A DNA stretch of 64,000 bases from Unio delphinus (GCA_029339505.1 JAQISU010001235.1:36733815-36797814); one strand, 5' to 3'. Shown: positions 24,280-36,411, counted from the stretch's first letter. The notes: generated by a model not told the origin, from the sequence alone. A program made the numbers and translations.

Positions 24280-26455
24280 ACTTACTAATGATGCAGTAAT
24301 ACTGTTCCTCAGATGTAATAATATTGGCATCCTAATATTCCACCAATTTATCAATACTGGAATCTTGACATACTAACTATGCAGTAATACTGTTGTCCCA
24401 GAATTAGGCGAAAATTGAATTTATTTCTTCTTGAATTACAAACTAATTTCACCATTTTTTTTGTTTCGTCGTACATGCGTTACCTGGGGTGAATAAGTGT
24501 TTTTTTTCAAGGTAAGCGACGTGTAATGATTTGCATGTACCTGACAACGAATTACTTGAAGTCAGGAACATTAGAATCACGGGGTGCACGGGAATTTTGC
24601 CGTGAATTCTGCTCACCTATCTGAGGATATATAAGGCAGAATAATTCTGATTAAATTACAAGTCCAGAAGTATCTTATCACAGGAGAGATAGCTCGTCAT
24701 TCTCCAGCCAAAGGGGTGAGTGTTAAATTTATATTTCGTTTTATTGTGAATTTTATTCAGTTGATTATTTCATGTAATGATGCCTTTATTACAATGCAGA
24801 TTTAAAACGTGGAATATTTGGAATTACTAGTCACTATTAGACTTTAAATGCCATAGCGTAATCTAAGTTTTAGATTGTTTTAGAAACAACTATTATTAGT
24901 TTGGTTTCTTTATTGTAGCTGAATTGTTGCTGATTTGTAGCGGAACGTCTTTGATTTGTAACGGAACATCTCTGAATTGTAGCTGAACGTCTCTGAATGT
25001 CTTTGAATTGCTGCTGATTTGTAGCAGAATGTCTCTGATTTGTAGTGGAACGTCTCTGATTTGAAGCGGAATGTCTCTGAATTGTAGCTGAATGTGATTT
25101 ATTGTGCCGTGATTATGCTGTTTAATTGTGCGATCAAATTGAGGTATCTGACTGTCTGTCTGTCGGATTGTCTGTCCGTCTACATCTGCCGTGATGTGTA
25201 AATATCTGGAAATCTAGAAGTCTTAATATCCGAGTGTCGGAGCTGTCTAGAGGTGTAAACATCCAGGGTGGCATCTAAGTATTTGGGACCGTTGGTTCTA
25301 GTAGATGCTGTATGCTGTCTGTACGTATAACTGTGGTGGATCCGTGAAGGGCAAGTGACCAATAAAAGTATTGGACCAACCCTAGGTATTCGGAGAAGCT
25401 AGGCGGCGATTCAACAATTGGTGAATTGTACGGTTATGCAGGGTCGAGACACGTGTGTTGCAATTGTAGTTACAATTGAATACATTGTTATATTTACACA
25501 TAGTTACTTTGAATCACAGTAGTATTTCAAGGGATTACATGAATCTCAATAAAAGTTAGCAACTTGATTAAATACATGTATATGTTTGTGCTAGTTGTCG
25601 CAATCCATACGTGCGATAGTATAGTTTGATGTTTGTATTTGTTATCGCAATTTATACTTGCATTAATATAACTTTTGTAAAGGTTCCTTGGATCTGTGTT
25701 TAGTCCAGGAGATTCCTTGGATCTGTGTTTATTTTGTATTAATATTTAATTTATTTTTGAATTGTGAATGGTAGTGGAATGTGATTGTGGGTTGAATGCA
25801 TGAGTTATTGTGTTGATAAATCATTATTTTTCATTAATAATTTATTTCATAAATTTACATTATCTTTCACATGTTGTGTTTGTGTTGTTGATTTAATCCA
25901 CCATCCACTTGGTAACAATTCTGTTACAACTGTTCCACCAATGCAGTAATATTGGAATCCTGACATGCTATGGATAAATACTGTTCCACCAATGTGATAA
26001 AACCAGACTACTGGTATAAAAATGACTGAGTCATACCATTCCACCAATATAACAATACTGGAATCCTGACATAATAATGATGCAGTAATACTGTTCACCA
26101 ATGTAATAATACTGGAATCCTGACATAATAATGATGCAGTAATACTGTTCACCAATGTAATAATACTGGAATCCTGACATAATAATGATGCAGTAATAAT
26201 GTTTCACCAATGTAATAATACTGGAATCCTGACATACTAATGATGTAGTAATAATATTCCAACAATGCAGTAATACTGGAATCCTGACATACTAATGATA
26301 AGTAATACCAATCCACCAGTGTAATAATACTGGAATCCTGACATATTAATGATAAAGCTGTTCCACCAATGTAGTAATACTGGAATCCTGACTTACTAAT
26401 GATGAAGTCGTACTGTCCCACCAATACAGTAATACTGGAATCCTGCTATGCTAAG
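24280..26455. repeat. About 55-bp minisatellite split by an insertion
   Basis: Unit ccaccaatgtaataatactg, gaatcctgacataataatga, tgcagtaatactgtt. Two to three units lie at 24,280-24,393 and about nine at 25,929-26,455; the 24,394-25,928 insertion separates them in the middle of a unit (gcagtaatac|tgttccacc). Confidence 0.88.
24394..25928. mobile_element. Solo LTR (1,535 bp) with 5-bp target duplication
   Basis: Starts TGTCCCAGAATTA and ends AATTCTGTTACA. The ends form an imperfect inverted pair (TGTnnCAGAATT), as in many LTRs. ACTGT is duplicated on both sides (24,389-24,393 and 25,929-25,933), and removing one copy plus the insert restores the flanking tandem-repeat unit. A TATA-like ggatatataaggcag lies about 250 bases in, and AATAAA motifs occur at about 25,361 and 25,547. 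No gag or pol frames. An internal minisatellite of ttgtagc.gaa.gtctctga units lies at 24,915-25,095. Orientation is taken as plus from the TATA and AATAAA order. Confidence 0.82.
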
Positions 26456-26854
26456 GAACACTTTTCAGCTGATACACTAAATAAAGTAAAATTCATGCAA
26501 ACCTGAAAACTTTTAATACCAAGCTGCTGCTTAAAAAGTAATACTAATGTCTGACTTACTATCCACTACATAAACAGCTGACAATTATTACACAAAACTA
26601 TGATATTTTCTTGTGCAAAATTTACATTATGAAAAACTGCAGCCTTCCTTGTGGATATTCTAATGGTCAAATTTGAGTGATTTTTTTTCCTTCTCTAACC
26701 TAAATCAGCTTTGTCAACTGTCTTATTTTTATTCCGACTTCTTAGAGAAATCTTAGCATTTGATTGAAGCAAACTCTTTAAGCCAATTAGAAATAGAATT
26801 CATTAGCTAGTTACATAATAAAGTCTTCCAACTGGGACTTGAAAGCATATATAC

Positions 26855-27082
26855 CTGTATTTCTGAACCAGTCTCATTATCTTTCTTTTCCTTCTTCTTT
26901 TCTGCCTTTTTCTTTTTCCTTTTTCTTCTTTCTTCTTTGACTTTCTTCTTTTGCTCAATCTTGTGCTGCTCTACCAACTGGCTAAGGTTGGCTACATATT
27001 CATCTGTCTGGTGTAGCAAGTAAGCCAGACGTTTGTCTTTCTTCTGGTCGATGAGTTTTCTGTAGCCTTCTTCATCTTCAGC
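26855..27082 (-). CDS. SMARCA4: SMARCA4 exon 8 (post-HSA, Lys-rich)
   Basis: 228 bases, 76 codons. It starts [20 protein letters not shown] and [20 protein letters not shown], the well conserved post-HSA block, then a strongly basic Lys/Glu helix ([20 protein letters not shown]) that is likely nuclear localising or coiled coil. Acceptor TGTCTTAG|GCTGAAG, donor ATACAG|GTATATATG, phase 0. Confidence 0.96.
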
Positions 27083-27503
27083 CTAAGACAAAAATATTGA
27101 AAATGCTACTGTCTTATCTGTGATATAATCCCCACCCCAATCCAACAATAATCTTGATCATATAAATCATGTATTTTCTTTATGGACCCCAGTAACCAAA
27201 GGGTACCATTCACAAACTATTTTTACCTCGAGAATCATTTAGCACAGAAAGACTTTAAAATAATCTCTCAGTAACTGTCAAGCAGAATTTGAGCAAAAGC
27301 ATTCTGGAATGGAGGCATTACAAATTTGTTCAAATGATTTAGATTTGCCATAAAATATGGCCACAATTACTCAATTCAGAAAATCCTTTGAACAACTTTC
27401 TCAAAAAGCACTCTAATAAATTTGACAAAATGATTAAATACTCTACAGATATTTGCACATAAATGTTTCATAACTGCAAAAAATCTTTTCTGACTATCTT
27501 TAC
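27083..27503. other. Intron sequence, nothing recognised
   Basis: Intron between SMARCA4 coding exons 7 and 8. No feature seen. Confidence 0.5.
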
Positions 27504-27677
27504 CATGAGCCTTCTCATTCTTTCTTTCTCCAGTCTCTCCTGTTCTTTCTTCTGTTCTCTCTCTGTGTTCATGTGATGGGTTGCAACTGCCTTGTTGATC
27601 TTGCCGATCTTCGAGGAAATATTGCGGTGGAACTCTTTGAAGTCTTTGGCATGCTGCAGAACTGCATTCAGATATTC
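27504..27677 (-). CDS. SMARCA4: SMARCA4 exon 7 (HSA end)
   Basis: 174 bases, 58 codons: [20 protein letters not shown] ... [20 protein letters not shown], ending RMRRLM. It completes the HSA domain and begins the post-HSA helix. Acceptor CTTCTGCAG|GAATATC, donor CTCATG|GTAAAG, phase 0 both sides. Confidence 0.96.
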
Positions 27678-28200
27678 CTGCAGAAGCAAGCAAGATGTGA
27701 AATTACACTTACAAAATGAAAGCCTTCAACACATGTGCACAAACACACACACCAATCGACATAAAAAAGTGGATAACAACACTAGCATACAAACTGATAC
27801 ACATCCACAGTACTCTTCAATGCACACTTGCAAGCATAAAAATGACTTCAATATGCATTCATACACACCCCCATACTATTTTAAAGTGCATAAACATGTT
27901 CTAACATCACCACCCATACTAATCCATAATGTGCAGAAAAATACCAAAGCATATCAACTTGCTAGCATAATATTCACTAAAATACACAATCATAAACACC
28001 CATGCTACTCCTACATGTGCACAAATACACAAAAACATATATACTTTGAAGCATAAAATCCACTACATGTGCATAGAAGTATAAAAGTATAAGCATACAA
28101 TCTTGAATGCATAAATTCCTCAATCAGGGTTTCATTTAGAAGAGAAAATAGGAGATGGAAAATTCACATCTTCATTCAAAAATCAAATCAGGGACACAAT
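27678..28200. other. Intron sequence, CA-rich, nothing recognised
   Basis: Rich in scattered aca/cac motifs, giving Thr/His-rich chance frames. No feature supported. Confidence 0.5.
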
Positions 28201-28202
28201 TA

Positions 28203-28205
<3 letters not shown>

Positions 28206-28257
<52 letters not shown>
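28206..28257. repeat. (TA)n microsatellite
   Basis: About 25 TA units in an intron. Confidence 0.97.
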
Positions 28258-28260
<3 letters not shown>

Positions 28261-28786
28261 CTCAACATTTTATTTGGGATTTTTCTCTTCATGTTTTGTT
28301 AATTAGCAGCACACATAAATTACCTATAAAGATGCATTTTTTTAACCAAATCCAAACATTTGGTACCATACCGAAATACACATTCAATTACTCTATTCAT
28401 TCATGTTGTTGCTACAGTCACAAATTAAAATCTGCTGTAGTTTCACTTCTCATCAGACATTTCTCAGTTATCAGTTACTTAAAGCTCATCCCCAATTTTC
28501 ACTTGTTCAACAAAAGACCCACTTGTGAATTACAATTGTGAAATAAATGCAATAATAACCATGTCACATATACTTTAAAATCATATAGAAAAACTTTTTA
28601 AACAAGAAATTAATTCATAAGCAAGTAATGAACATAATGCATCCTCAGCTGGATAAAATATTTGACCCCACTCTCCACCTTTTGTCCCCAATAACATACT
28701 AGTGTGCAAAAAAAAAAGAAAAAAAAAAAAAAAAAAATAAGGATAAGAGAATGGTGGATGAGGTGATATCATTCCAAAAATCATGC

Positions 28787-28960
28787 CTGATGTTTCTGCC
28801 GTTTCTTTCTCTCCAATTCTAATTTCTGTTGCTTCTCAAGCTTCTCTGTAACTCTGGCTTCCCTCAGAGACTGCCTCTTGCTCCGTCGATAGGCTTTGGT
28901 GTTCAATGCAGTCTCTAGTGTTGTGTCCCTTCTCATGCAGGACACCACCTCAGCACGCAA
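28787..28960 (-). CDS. SMARCA4: SMARCA4 exon 6 (HSA domain, GC donor)
   Basis: 174 bases, 58 codons: [20 protein letters not shown] ... [15 protein letters not shown] ... KRQKHQ. This is the first part of the HSA domain, the helix that binds actin and actin-related proteins in SWI/SNF complexes. The acceptor is CCATTATAG|TTGCGT. The donor reads CATCAG|GCATGA: a GC instead of GT, with no usable in-frame GT nearby. The next exon continues exactly as the family does (QEYLN), so the GC donor is well supported. Confidence 0.93.
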
Positions 28961-30854
28961 CTATAATGGGAAAAATCCAATTGATTCAAAACTTTAGATA
29001 TATTACTCATACTGTGATTATACGATTATACGATTTTTCATAGATACCAATTTTTGTGCATCTCGATGATCCATGTGGAAAAAAAGTGACTTTAAAGTAC
29101 AGATGAAAATGTAATTTTTCGCCAAAGCAAGACACTGATACCACAAAAAGAATGAATTAACAGTATGTGGTCTTATCAAAGTTTCTCTTCCAGTGACCTA
29201 TTAATTACAATTGTTATGAACTAACTGCATTTTCTACCATGTGATACTGATCAGGAATATCCTGGGGACTACTCTCCACCCAGTGTAAATGGTCAGAAAA
29301 TCCATGCAATAAAACATAATAACAACAACAACCCCCCGACTCTGATCACATTTTGCAAATTCCAGTTTAAAGTTACAACATTGTAATCAGTCCTTCTGGC
29401 AGTCCAGCACTCACTCTTGTAGCCAATCAAAGTGTACAGCAACTCTGTCTTCATAAACTTTATTAGTTTTGCTTCAACATCATGCTTCTGTTCATCAAGG
29501 GTTCCTGCCACAACTTTAGAAAAATAATTAAGACCTTTTCCCGACCAAAAGTGTCCAGACCTAATAATGTGGTAAGTTTATTGACTTCACAACTGACATG
29601 ATGCTTAAGTCTTAAGTATGGAAGGCCCTATCCGGGCTTTGAAGTCATCTTTCTTCCCACAACGGTTTTAAACACAATGTCTAGGCCTTCTTTAAATATC
29701 AGGTCCACAAAGGGCACACAAAAAGATCAGTCCAAAAATGTCAAATAAAAAAATAATCTCACACAATTGGCAGCCTATATTGGCGCTTTTTTTCAAATTC
29801 AAGTTCTAATTTTTAGTCTGATTTTACTTACTCTGATGTCTTAATCCTACAAAATTTCAATTCTCACACATGCAAATGGAAATGTTTCCAAAACATAAAT
29901 ATCAGTGTTGAGGTCTTACATGTTGTACTAAGTTCTTCCTTATGCCAAATACATGCCATCCACAAAGTTTGGTAAACCATAGATGGTATGTAATTCAAGT
30001 TACTGTGTTGATACAAAATTGGCAACAGACTGAGAGACAGATGCGTAACAGCATAACAAAATATTATTCAACTAATGGCAGGCAAGCTCGAAATGACAAG
30101 AAATGAATAATGATGCTACGACCTTAATGTCTTAACTTTGTAACATTTATCAGAAAAAAGAAAATAATGTGCCTACAAGGAAACCAAGTTTTACTAGTAA
30201 AATATGCTTCTTCAAGAATAGTAGTAGTTCTCCTAAGGTATTATGATTGGGTAACATATTTAAAGAAGAAATAAAGGAGATAAGAGTTAAATTTCCAGAG
30301 AAAAAGAAACCTATTGGAAATAGGGACAAGTTAGGGGTTACTTAACAGTCTTTTGTACGAAATATTGTTTGCTTGACGGGAATCTTGAATACATTTCAGC
30401 AAAGATATTACAGTTATATATTGTAGGAGTCAGTGGGTAAGCATGCCAGATTCTGGACTGAATGGCTCTGGGTTTTGGATCAATTGTTGGCTCCTGTCCT
30501 AGGGCAAGATGCTTTACTCCACTTGCTTCAAAAATAAATAATAAGAGACTTGTATAAAGCATGCACCACACTAAACTTGACGATAGCTTTAATCTTTTTG
30601 TTTTCTTTGGTGCTCTGATGTATGAATTAATCTTCTTGAAAAAGCAGATAATTAATTGATAAAATGACCGACCATTAAAGTACAGTTTGCTGCATGTGTA
30701 AATTAGTTGTCATGGAAAGCATTTTAAAATGCTGGTTCTATGTCTTACTTGCAGCAAGAGTTATACCTGGACTAGAATAAAAATATGTATCTATGGTAAA
30801 ATATGAAAATGCCATAATACAACCTATAAACAAAATAATTCCGATCCCATGTAC
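28961..30854. other. Intron sequence with one repeat tail
   Basis: The only recognisable piece is 30,218-30,262, which repeats the tail of the 1,011 and 36,515 dispersed repeat (gtagtagttctcctaaggta ttatgattgggtaa). Otherwise nothing was found. Confidence 0.55.
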
Positions 30855-30981
30855 CTGTCTCTGGAAGTTAAGAAGACGGAGCGCCCGCTGCTCTATCATT
30901 GCCTTCATTTTCATGTCTTCAGACAATGTTGCCGGAAGGTTTGACAACTCCTTTATTCTCTGTCCAATGCGATTAGCTATC
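30855..30981 (-). CDS. SMARCA4: SMARCA4 exon 5 (pre-HSA helix)
   Basis: 127 bases, acceptor TTTTACAG|GATAGC, donor GACAG|GTACATG. It encodes [20 protein letters not shown] and then [17 protein letters not shown], closely matching the conserved Brm/BRG1 segment just before the HSA domain. It ends in phase 0 at residue about 489. Confidence 0.95.
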
Positions 30982-31288
30982 CTGTAAAACAGAAAATGAT
31001 TGCTCATATTGCGCATTTCAATTAATCATATTGTGCTGGGGTTCCATGTGCACTCTGTGATTAAATAAGATATTGATTCAATTTTTTTGCATAAATTATC
31101 CAAAATCTTTATTAACAAAAAAGAGGTCAAAGCTGGCCTGAGACGGCTCACCTGGCTTACATTATAATTAGTTACTCTTCAAGATTCTAAATTGGAGAAT
31201 AATAACAAATGACTCCCCCTGAAAAATGAATATACTGTTTACTTACTCCAAAAAGGCAAAGTTCAAAATGAAAAACAAAACAACCAAC

Positions 31289-31667
31289 CTGTTTTCCCTC
31301 TCATTGAGAAGCTCTATTGGATCCAAGCCAGTTGGCTTAGCAACTGGTGCTATACGGTTTTGCTTTTGCTGTATTGTCATCATAGCTTGGACTGAGGGAG
31401 GTGGTGGCTGAGAGAAAGATGATTTCTGATGTGATGGTGAGGTCCCCAAGGGTTGCTGGATATCTCCCATGGACTGTGATCCTGTAAATGTCTCACTAGC
31501 TAACATGGGGGTCTGAGACGGGGGCATCTGCTGGTGAGGAGCCTGTGGAGGGGGTGTGGGCTGATGCTGTGGAAGATGGGGTGGCTGTTGTTGTTGTTGT
31601 TGTTGTTGCTGCATGTGCTGGTGTTGCTGCATCCTCATCTGTTGCATTTGCTGTATGTCTCCCACAC
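31289..31667 (-). CDS. SMARCA4: SMARCA4 exon 4 (polyQ and Pro-rich)
   Basis: 379 bases. It encodes VGDIQQMQQMRMQQHQHMQ, then a pure Gln tract made mostly of CAA codons, then Gln/Pro-rich sequence, ending in the conserved GLDPIELLNERENR that leads into the HSA region. The acceptor is a TAGCAG tandem (NAGNAG): use of the inner AG gives PPGVGD, use of the outer AG adds one Ala (PPAGVGD), and both keep frame. The donor is AACAG|GTTGGTT and the exon ends in phase 2. The triplet-repeat tract is a likely length polymorphism. Confidence 0.92.
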
Positions 31668-32692
31668 CTGCTAAGAAAAGAACTTCAGGTAGGTTTTCAT
31701 CTTTATAATAATTTTTTTAATTCTATAACTATTCCCATGCTGTAGTATGATATATTGTGATACCAAAAGTCTGTCCATCAATCCACCTGTAAATTAATTA
31801 TCTACATATCCACGCTTGTTTATAATTTTTTTAATGTAACCGACTGTTCAGATTATAGAATGATATAGAAAAATATTTTATATTCTTGTATTTTCTTTAT
31901 TTGTCTGAAAAAAGATATGAAATTTATCAAAATTTATGTCTCTTTATAGATGGCTCTTTAGGTGTGGATTTATCATCTATGTTGTGTAGAGGTCTTGTGG
32001 CCACTCTAAGGCATATTCTATGACCCAGCAGTCATGGTTTGAGAAACAGACTTAAACATTCAGCTTAACCAAAGCCACAGAGTCATTACATATTGGTCAT
32101 AGTTACTGTAACAAAGTTACAAAACTGTGCAAGAAACAATCCCTGAAAAACTGAACCTACTGCAAATAACATGCATTACAAGACCATCCAATTTCTGGTA
32201 CAGCAAGATTTCCCCCAAAAAATTCCCAATGAAAAATTGTTATTTTTGGTTTGAATATAAACTTTTAAACTAAGGAATGCTTACATATACTGAAAAACTG
32301 TTAACTGAGTTGTAAAATATGAGTGGCCTTGAAAATGACAGAGTATGTTGATTATTACATTACATTTACTGAAGGTGTTGTCAGCAGGCAGTGATAAAAA
32401 TAGATCCACAACTAAAGATTAAGTAGTTCCCAAAACAAAGCATCTTCGCTAATGAAGGTACCAATATAATAACCCTATCCATACCTTAGCTGATTGGTGT
32501 TTTGTCTATTTGACCACGAGTTGGCATAACTTAGTATGTAATGCCAACCAACCAATAGTGTTGTTCATCAGCCGAAAATGGTGGAAACAATTGACCTGAT
32601 ACTTTTAAGTTTAACATCGAAAGTATGACTATGTACCTGAGTAAAGCCATTACAAGTCTATTTGAGCAAATACATCTTGTAGAATCTTATAT
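31668..32692. other. Intron sequence, nothing recognised
   Basis: AT-rich intron; no feature supported. Confidence 0.5.
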
Positions 32693-32698
32693 CCATGC

Positions 32699-33705
32699 CA
32701 TAGCTGCCAACCCCCAAGCACAAAAATACTGATTACTTGTGACAAAAATACTGATTTTCAGGAACAAATACTGATTTTTTAAAAATTTTAATGCTTATAT
32801 AACTATACGTATACAACCATCAGTAACTGTGCCTTACATAATTTTTTAATGTCAAAGATGCACGTGTTGCACACTTGTACGATTTGGAGTTGCACCATGT
32901 TCCATTCGGGTGCCCATTCAGAAGGTGCAAGAGTGCAACACACTCAAATACAAACTGTTTATAGGAGCCCTTTCCACGCCTTGTTTCATTTTCAATTATT
33001 GATTCCAATGTACCAACTTTCATTGATTATCTCAATTCTGAGATTTACTTATTGATCTGTTTTCGTTCAAGCATAAGAGTGATCCTTGCGATTTTAATGT
33101 CTGGAAAACGTGTGAAAAATAAATCGCCAGCAACAATAGTAACTGAAATAGGAAGGTTTATTTCTAAAAGAAATTTAATAAATCAAATTTCGATCGATGT
33201 ACATTAAGGTTCTCTCTGCATTTATCTACGTCGTAAGTTCAGGCTGAGCTGTGTGTGATGAAACAGAAAGCAGATGTTTATTAGCTTTATCGTGCTCTTG
33301 CATTTCATGGGCGTCTCCATGCCCAATAGCGAAATCACGTTACACACTTTGCAAAACATCAAGTTTTCTCCTTTTCTGTTATGTTTTCACAAATCTAAAA
33401 GACGGCACAAATGTCTTTCCAGTTGTTTCTTTCTATTTTTCCTGGAGAAATTTCTGAATATTCTGCTTTCCTATTTAACATGGTTAGAAGCTGAATATTA
33501 CGAAAACGAGATACAGCAACAGCGGTAACTATTGCGAAATCCAATATGGCGGATAACAACAGGAATGGTAGCCTCGATTTCGAATGAACCAATCGTATTG
33601 TAGAACTTGACTCGTATACACAAGTGATATATTATATCAAAATAGAACCAAATGCCCGTTCTAAACGGGACAAATACGGAAAAAATGGGACAGTTGGCAG
33701 CTATG
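32699..33705. mobile_element. 1,007-bp TIR element, 6-bp target duplication
   Basis: Inverted ends CATAGCTGCCAAC at the left and GTTGGCAGCTATG at the right, with CCATGC directly repeated on both flanks (32,693-32,698 and 33,706-33,711). No long open frame. The end sequence and 6-bp duplication parallel the 13,477-14,309 element (CATAnnTGCCAAC), so both may belong to one superfamily. A truncated sister copy follows at 33,845. Confidence 0.82.
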
Positions 33706-33844
33706 CCATGCTCATTTCAAAGAATATTTATGAAATTAATTTAATAATGTAAATGTCTTGCTCAAAGAGATTCACAAAAATGACATAAATATAATCTGCG
33801 ATAAGCATTCATGCAAGACTGCATATTATGTTATGCCAGGTCTG

Positions 33845-34290
33845 CATAGATACCAACCCCCAGTACAAAAATACAGACTACTTGTGACAGAAATACTGAT
33901 TTTCAGGAACAAATACCGATTTTAAAATTTCAATGCATACGTAACTATTTACAACATATATAACCATCAGTAAAGTAGAACAGTGCCTTACATAATTATT
34001 TAATGTCAAAGATGCACATGTTGCACACTTTTACCTTCTGTAGTTGCACCATGTTCCATTCGGGTGCCCATTCAGAAGGTGCAAGAGACTCAAACACAAG
34101 CTGTTTATAGGAGCTGTTTTCACACCTTGTTTCTTTTCCAATCATTGATTCAAATGTACCAACTTTCATTGATTATCTCAATTCTGAGATTTTCTTATTA
34201 AACTGTTTTCATTCAAGCATAAGAGTTATCCTTTGTGATTTTAATGTCTTGAAAAGGTGTGCTAAATAAATCGCCAGCAACACTAGTAAC
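33845..34290. mobile_element. Truncated copy of the 32,699 element
   Basis: Starts CATAGATACCAACCCCCAGT and follows the left half of the 32,699 element closely (cttgtgacagaaatactgat, gttgcaccatgttccattcg, aaataaatcgccagcaaca). It breaks off near 34,290, where a different repeat starts. Confidence 0.8.
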
Positions 34291-34295
34291 TGAAA

Positions 34296-34456
34296 AAGAG
34301 ACCAGTGCTATGAGAGACCACCTGTCTTGAGAGACCAGAATCTCTGCACAGATTTATTCATTATATAGTGTTATGACTTGTTACGAAAGACCACCTGTCT
34401 TGAGAGACCATTATTTGTCGGCAGAAGGGGTGGTCTTTCAAGACAGGTTCTACTGT
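34296..34456. mobile_element. MITE fragment (gagaccacctgtcttgagag)
   Basis: Contains gagagaccacctgtcttgag twice (34,313 and 34,386) and ends, read on the minus strand, as TACAGTAGAACCTGTCTTGA. A TA followed by CAGT...ACCT resembles Tc1/mariner-pogo MITE ends. No matching left end was found. Confidence 0.45.
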
Positions 34457-34477
34457 ATAATATTAAGATTTAAGTAC

Positions 34478-34669
34478 CTGGAGGTCTAGGCATATGTGTG
34501 AAAGGTCTTTTGCCATCGACTGCCATCTTCAGCTGATCCGGTAAAGGTTGGCTGCGAGCTATAAACTTGTATGCCATGATCTGGGCACGAAGCTGATGAA
34601 GCATGGGTGGAGTAAAATACCTCTGGGAAGATTGACCCTGCATACTGGAACCAGGTTGCTGACCCATAC
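34478..34669 (-). CDS. SMARCA4: SMARCA4 exon 3 (QLQ domain)
   Basis: 192 bases, acceptor TTATCCAG|GTATGGG, donor CCTCCAG|GTACTT, phase 1 in and out. It encodes the QLQ domain: [20 protein letters not shown], then [12 protein letters not shown] is a protein-interaction motif found near the N-terminus of all SWI2/SNF2 subfamily ATPases. The exon ends in a Pro-rich stretch (HMPRPPG). Confidence 0.95.
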
Positions 34670-35830
34670 CTGGATAAAAAGATCATAAAGTTATCATTAA
34701 TGGACAGAGAAATAAGCAATTTTCCACTGATGGTCCAACACCTTTCACTCAATTAGACCTGCTGAATACCCATGGATAGAAGCCTATTCTTTTTAGAGAA
34801 TGAGGGTACTGCCATGAGTGAACTGACCTGCCTTTTTTGTCGGAAATGCACTGAACGAATTTTATGTATTACTTCGTACACAAATTTTTAAAAAAAATTC
34901 TTTTCAGAGTACAAAATATTATTTTGGAGTACTTATCATGTACAAAAAAATAAAGGGTTTATATAATGACACATGATTTCTGGCAACCTAACAGCACTGA
35001 TGAAAAACACAACAACATAACATTATTTTGTTGAATGTTGCTTTAAACCAAATTTGTGTTTTTCAAGGACTCAATTTTTTATAAAAAAAATTAATGTGTG
35101 TATGTGTATCTGTGTGAGGGCATTAACATGTCAATTTGCAAAATTATGTCTATGCTGAGCATAGGCACTATTAAGTTCCATTGGAAATTAAAACCTGAAG
35201 AAGAAAAAAAATTGTTTGTTATTGTAATTACAAGATCAACTGTTACTTAATTAAATATGTTTTGACCTTTAGCTTAGTCTTTTCCAGTAAATACTGGATT
35301 GAAGACCAGATTCGCCTCAACATATCAAATTAGTGAGGCTCTATGTAGGAAAATGCGGCTATCCATGGGGTATTGAAAATGTGTCCGACGTGACCATTAG
35401 CTTAGTTAAACATTACAAGAAGTTAGCTGAAAATTCAGATTTGTTTTACAGTGAGGAAACAAATATTTATATTTTATTGGGATTATACCAAACATACTTG
35501 GCAAACAATACGCGGATCATTCTGTGTATAAAAATAATACAAGACTGTTGTGTGATTTTCTGACTGCTCTAAATCTACAAGACAAAATAAAGACCCTCTA
35601 AATCTACAAGACAAAATAAAGACCCTCTATGCCAGTAGTGTAGTGAGTGTTCTCTTTAATGTGCATCATAGCAGAGTTACCCATAAAAACAACTACCAGT
35701 AATAAGTTGTAGTAAATCAGTTAATAATGCAATGAAATGTCCAGGTATAATACTATCTGTAGGAAGGTTCAAGGGCTTGATGTGAATGATATGGTAAAAA
35801 GAAACTCACAGGGAAGGCCAGAATTATTTA
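34670..35830. other. Intron sequence, nothing recognised
   Basis: AT-rich intron. A short direct duplication of gaccctctaaatctacaaga caaaataaa lies at 35,594-35,628. No other feature supported. Confidence 0.5.
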
Positions 35831-35833
35831 TAC

Positions 35834-36411
35834 AGTGGAGCCTCATTAATCTGAACACATTTGTTCCCAGTGAATATGTCCGGAATAACGAGTTTTCCAG
35901 ATAATTGAATCATGTATTTTTTATTTTACCATATCTACACACGTATATATGTACATGTATATGCTAGCTTTAAATGTAATTTACTGTATATTCAATAATG
36001 GTTGAAATAAATTAATGAATACATCTATTAATTTGTTTATCTTACATTATTATAACATGCACCTGTACGTACATATACAGTAAATATAAGTTTAGACAAC
36101 ACATCACACTATGTACCTTTATGTAATGTACACACATTTATCATGTCCTGACAAAATCTGTAAACTTTGTTTCTTTGTTTGTGGCTTAATGACATTTTTA
36201 ATTTATTTACCATATGTTATGTAATAAAGCATGGACGATTTGATCCCAGTGTGTTTATTTCATTATTAACACCCCCCATCATTGAGTAGCTAAAACAGAT
36301 ATTGTTTATACAATTGCTGGTTACAATATGGTCACACTTCTTATACTTTGTTCCCCGATTTTGATTTCTGGGTCAGGAACGCGGATTTTTTTTATTAACG
36401 GAGCAACACAG
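35834..36411. mobile_element. Pogo/Tigger-like MITE (578 bp)
   Basis: Left end TA|CAGTGGAGCCTCATTAATCT. The right end reads, inverted, TA|CTGTGTTGCTCCGTTAAT, matching the left at about 12 of 18 positions. TA dinucleotide target, AT-rich interior, no transposase. Confidence 0.55.
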
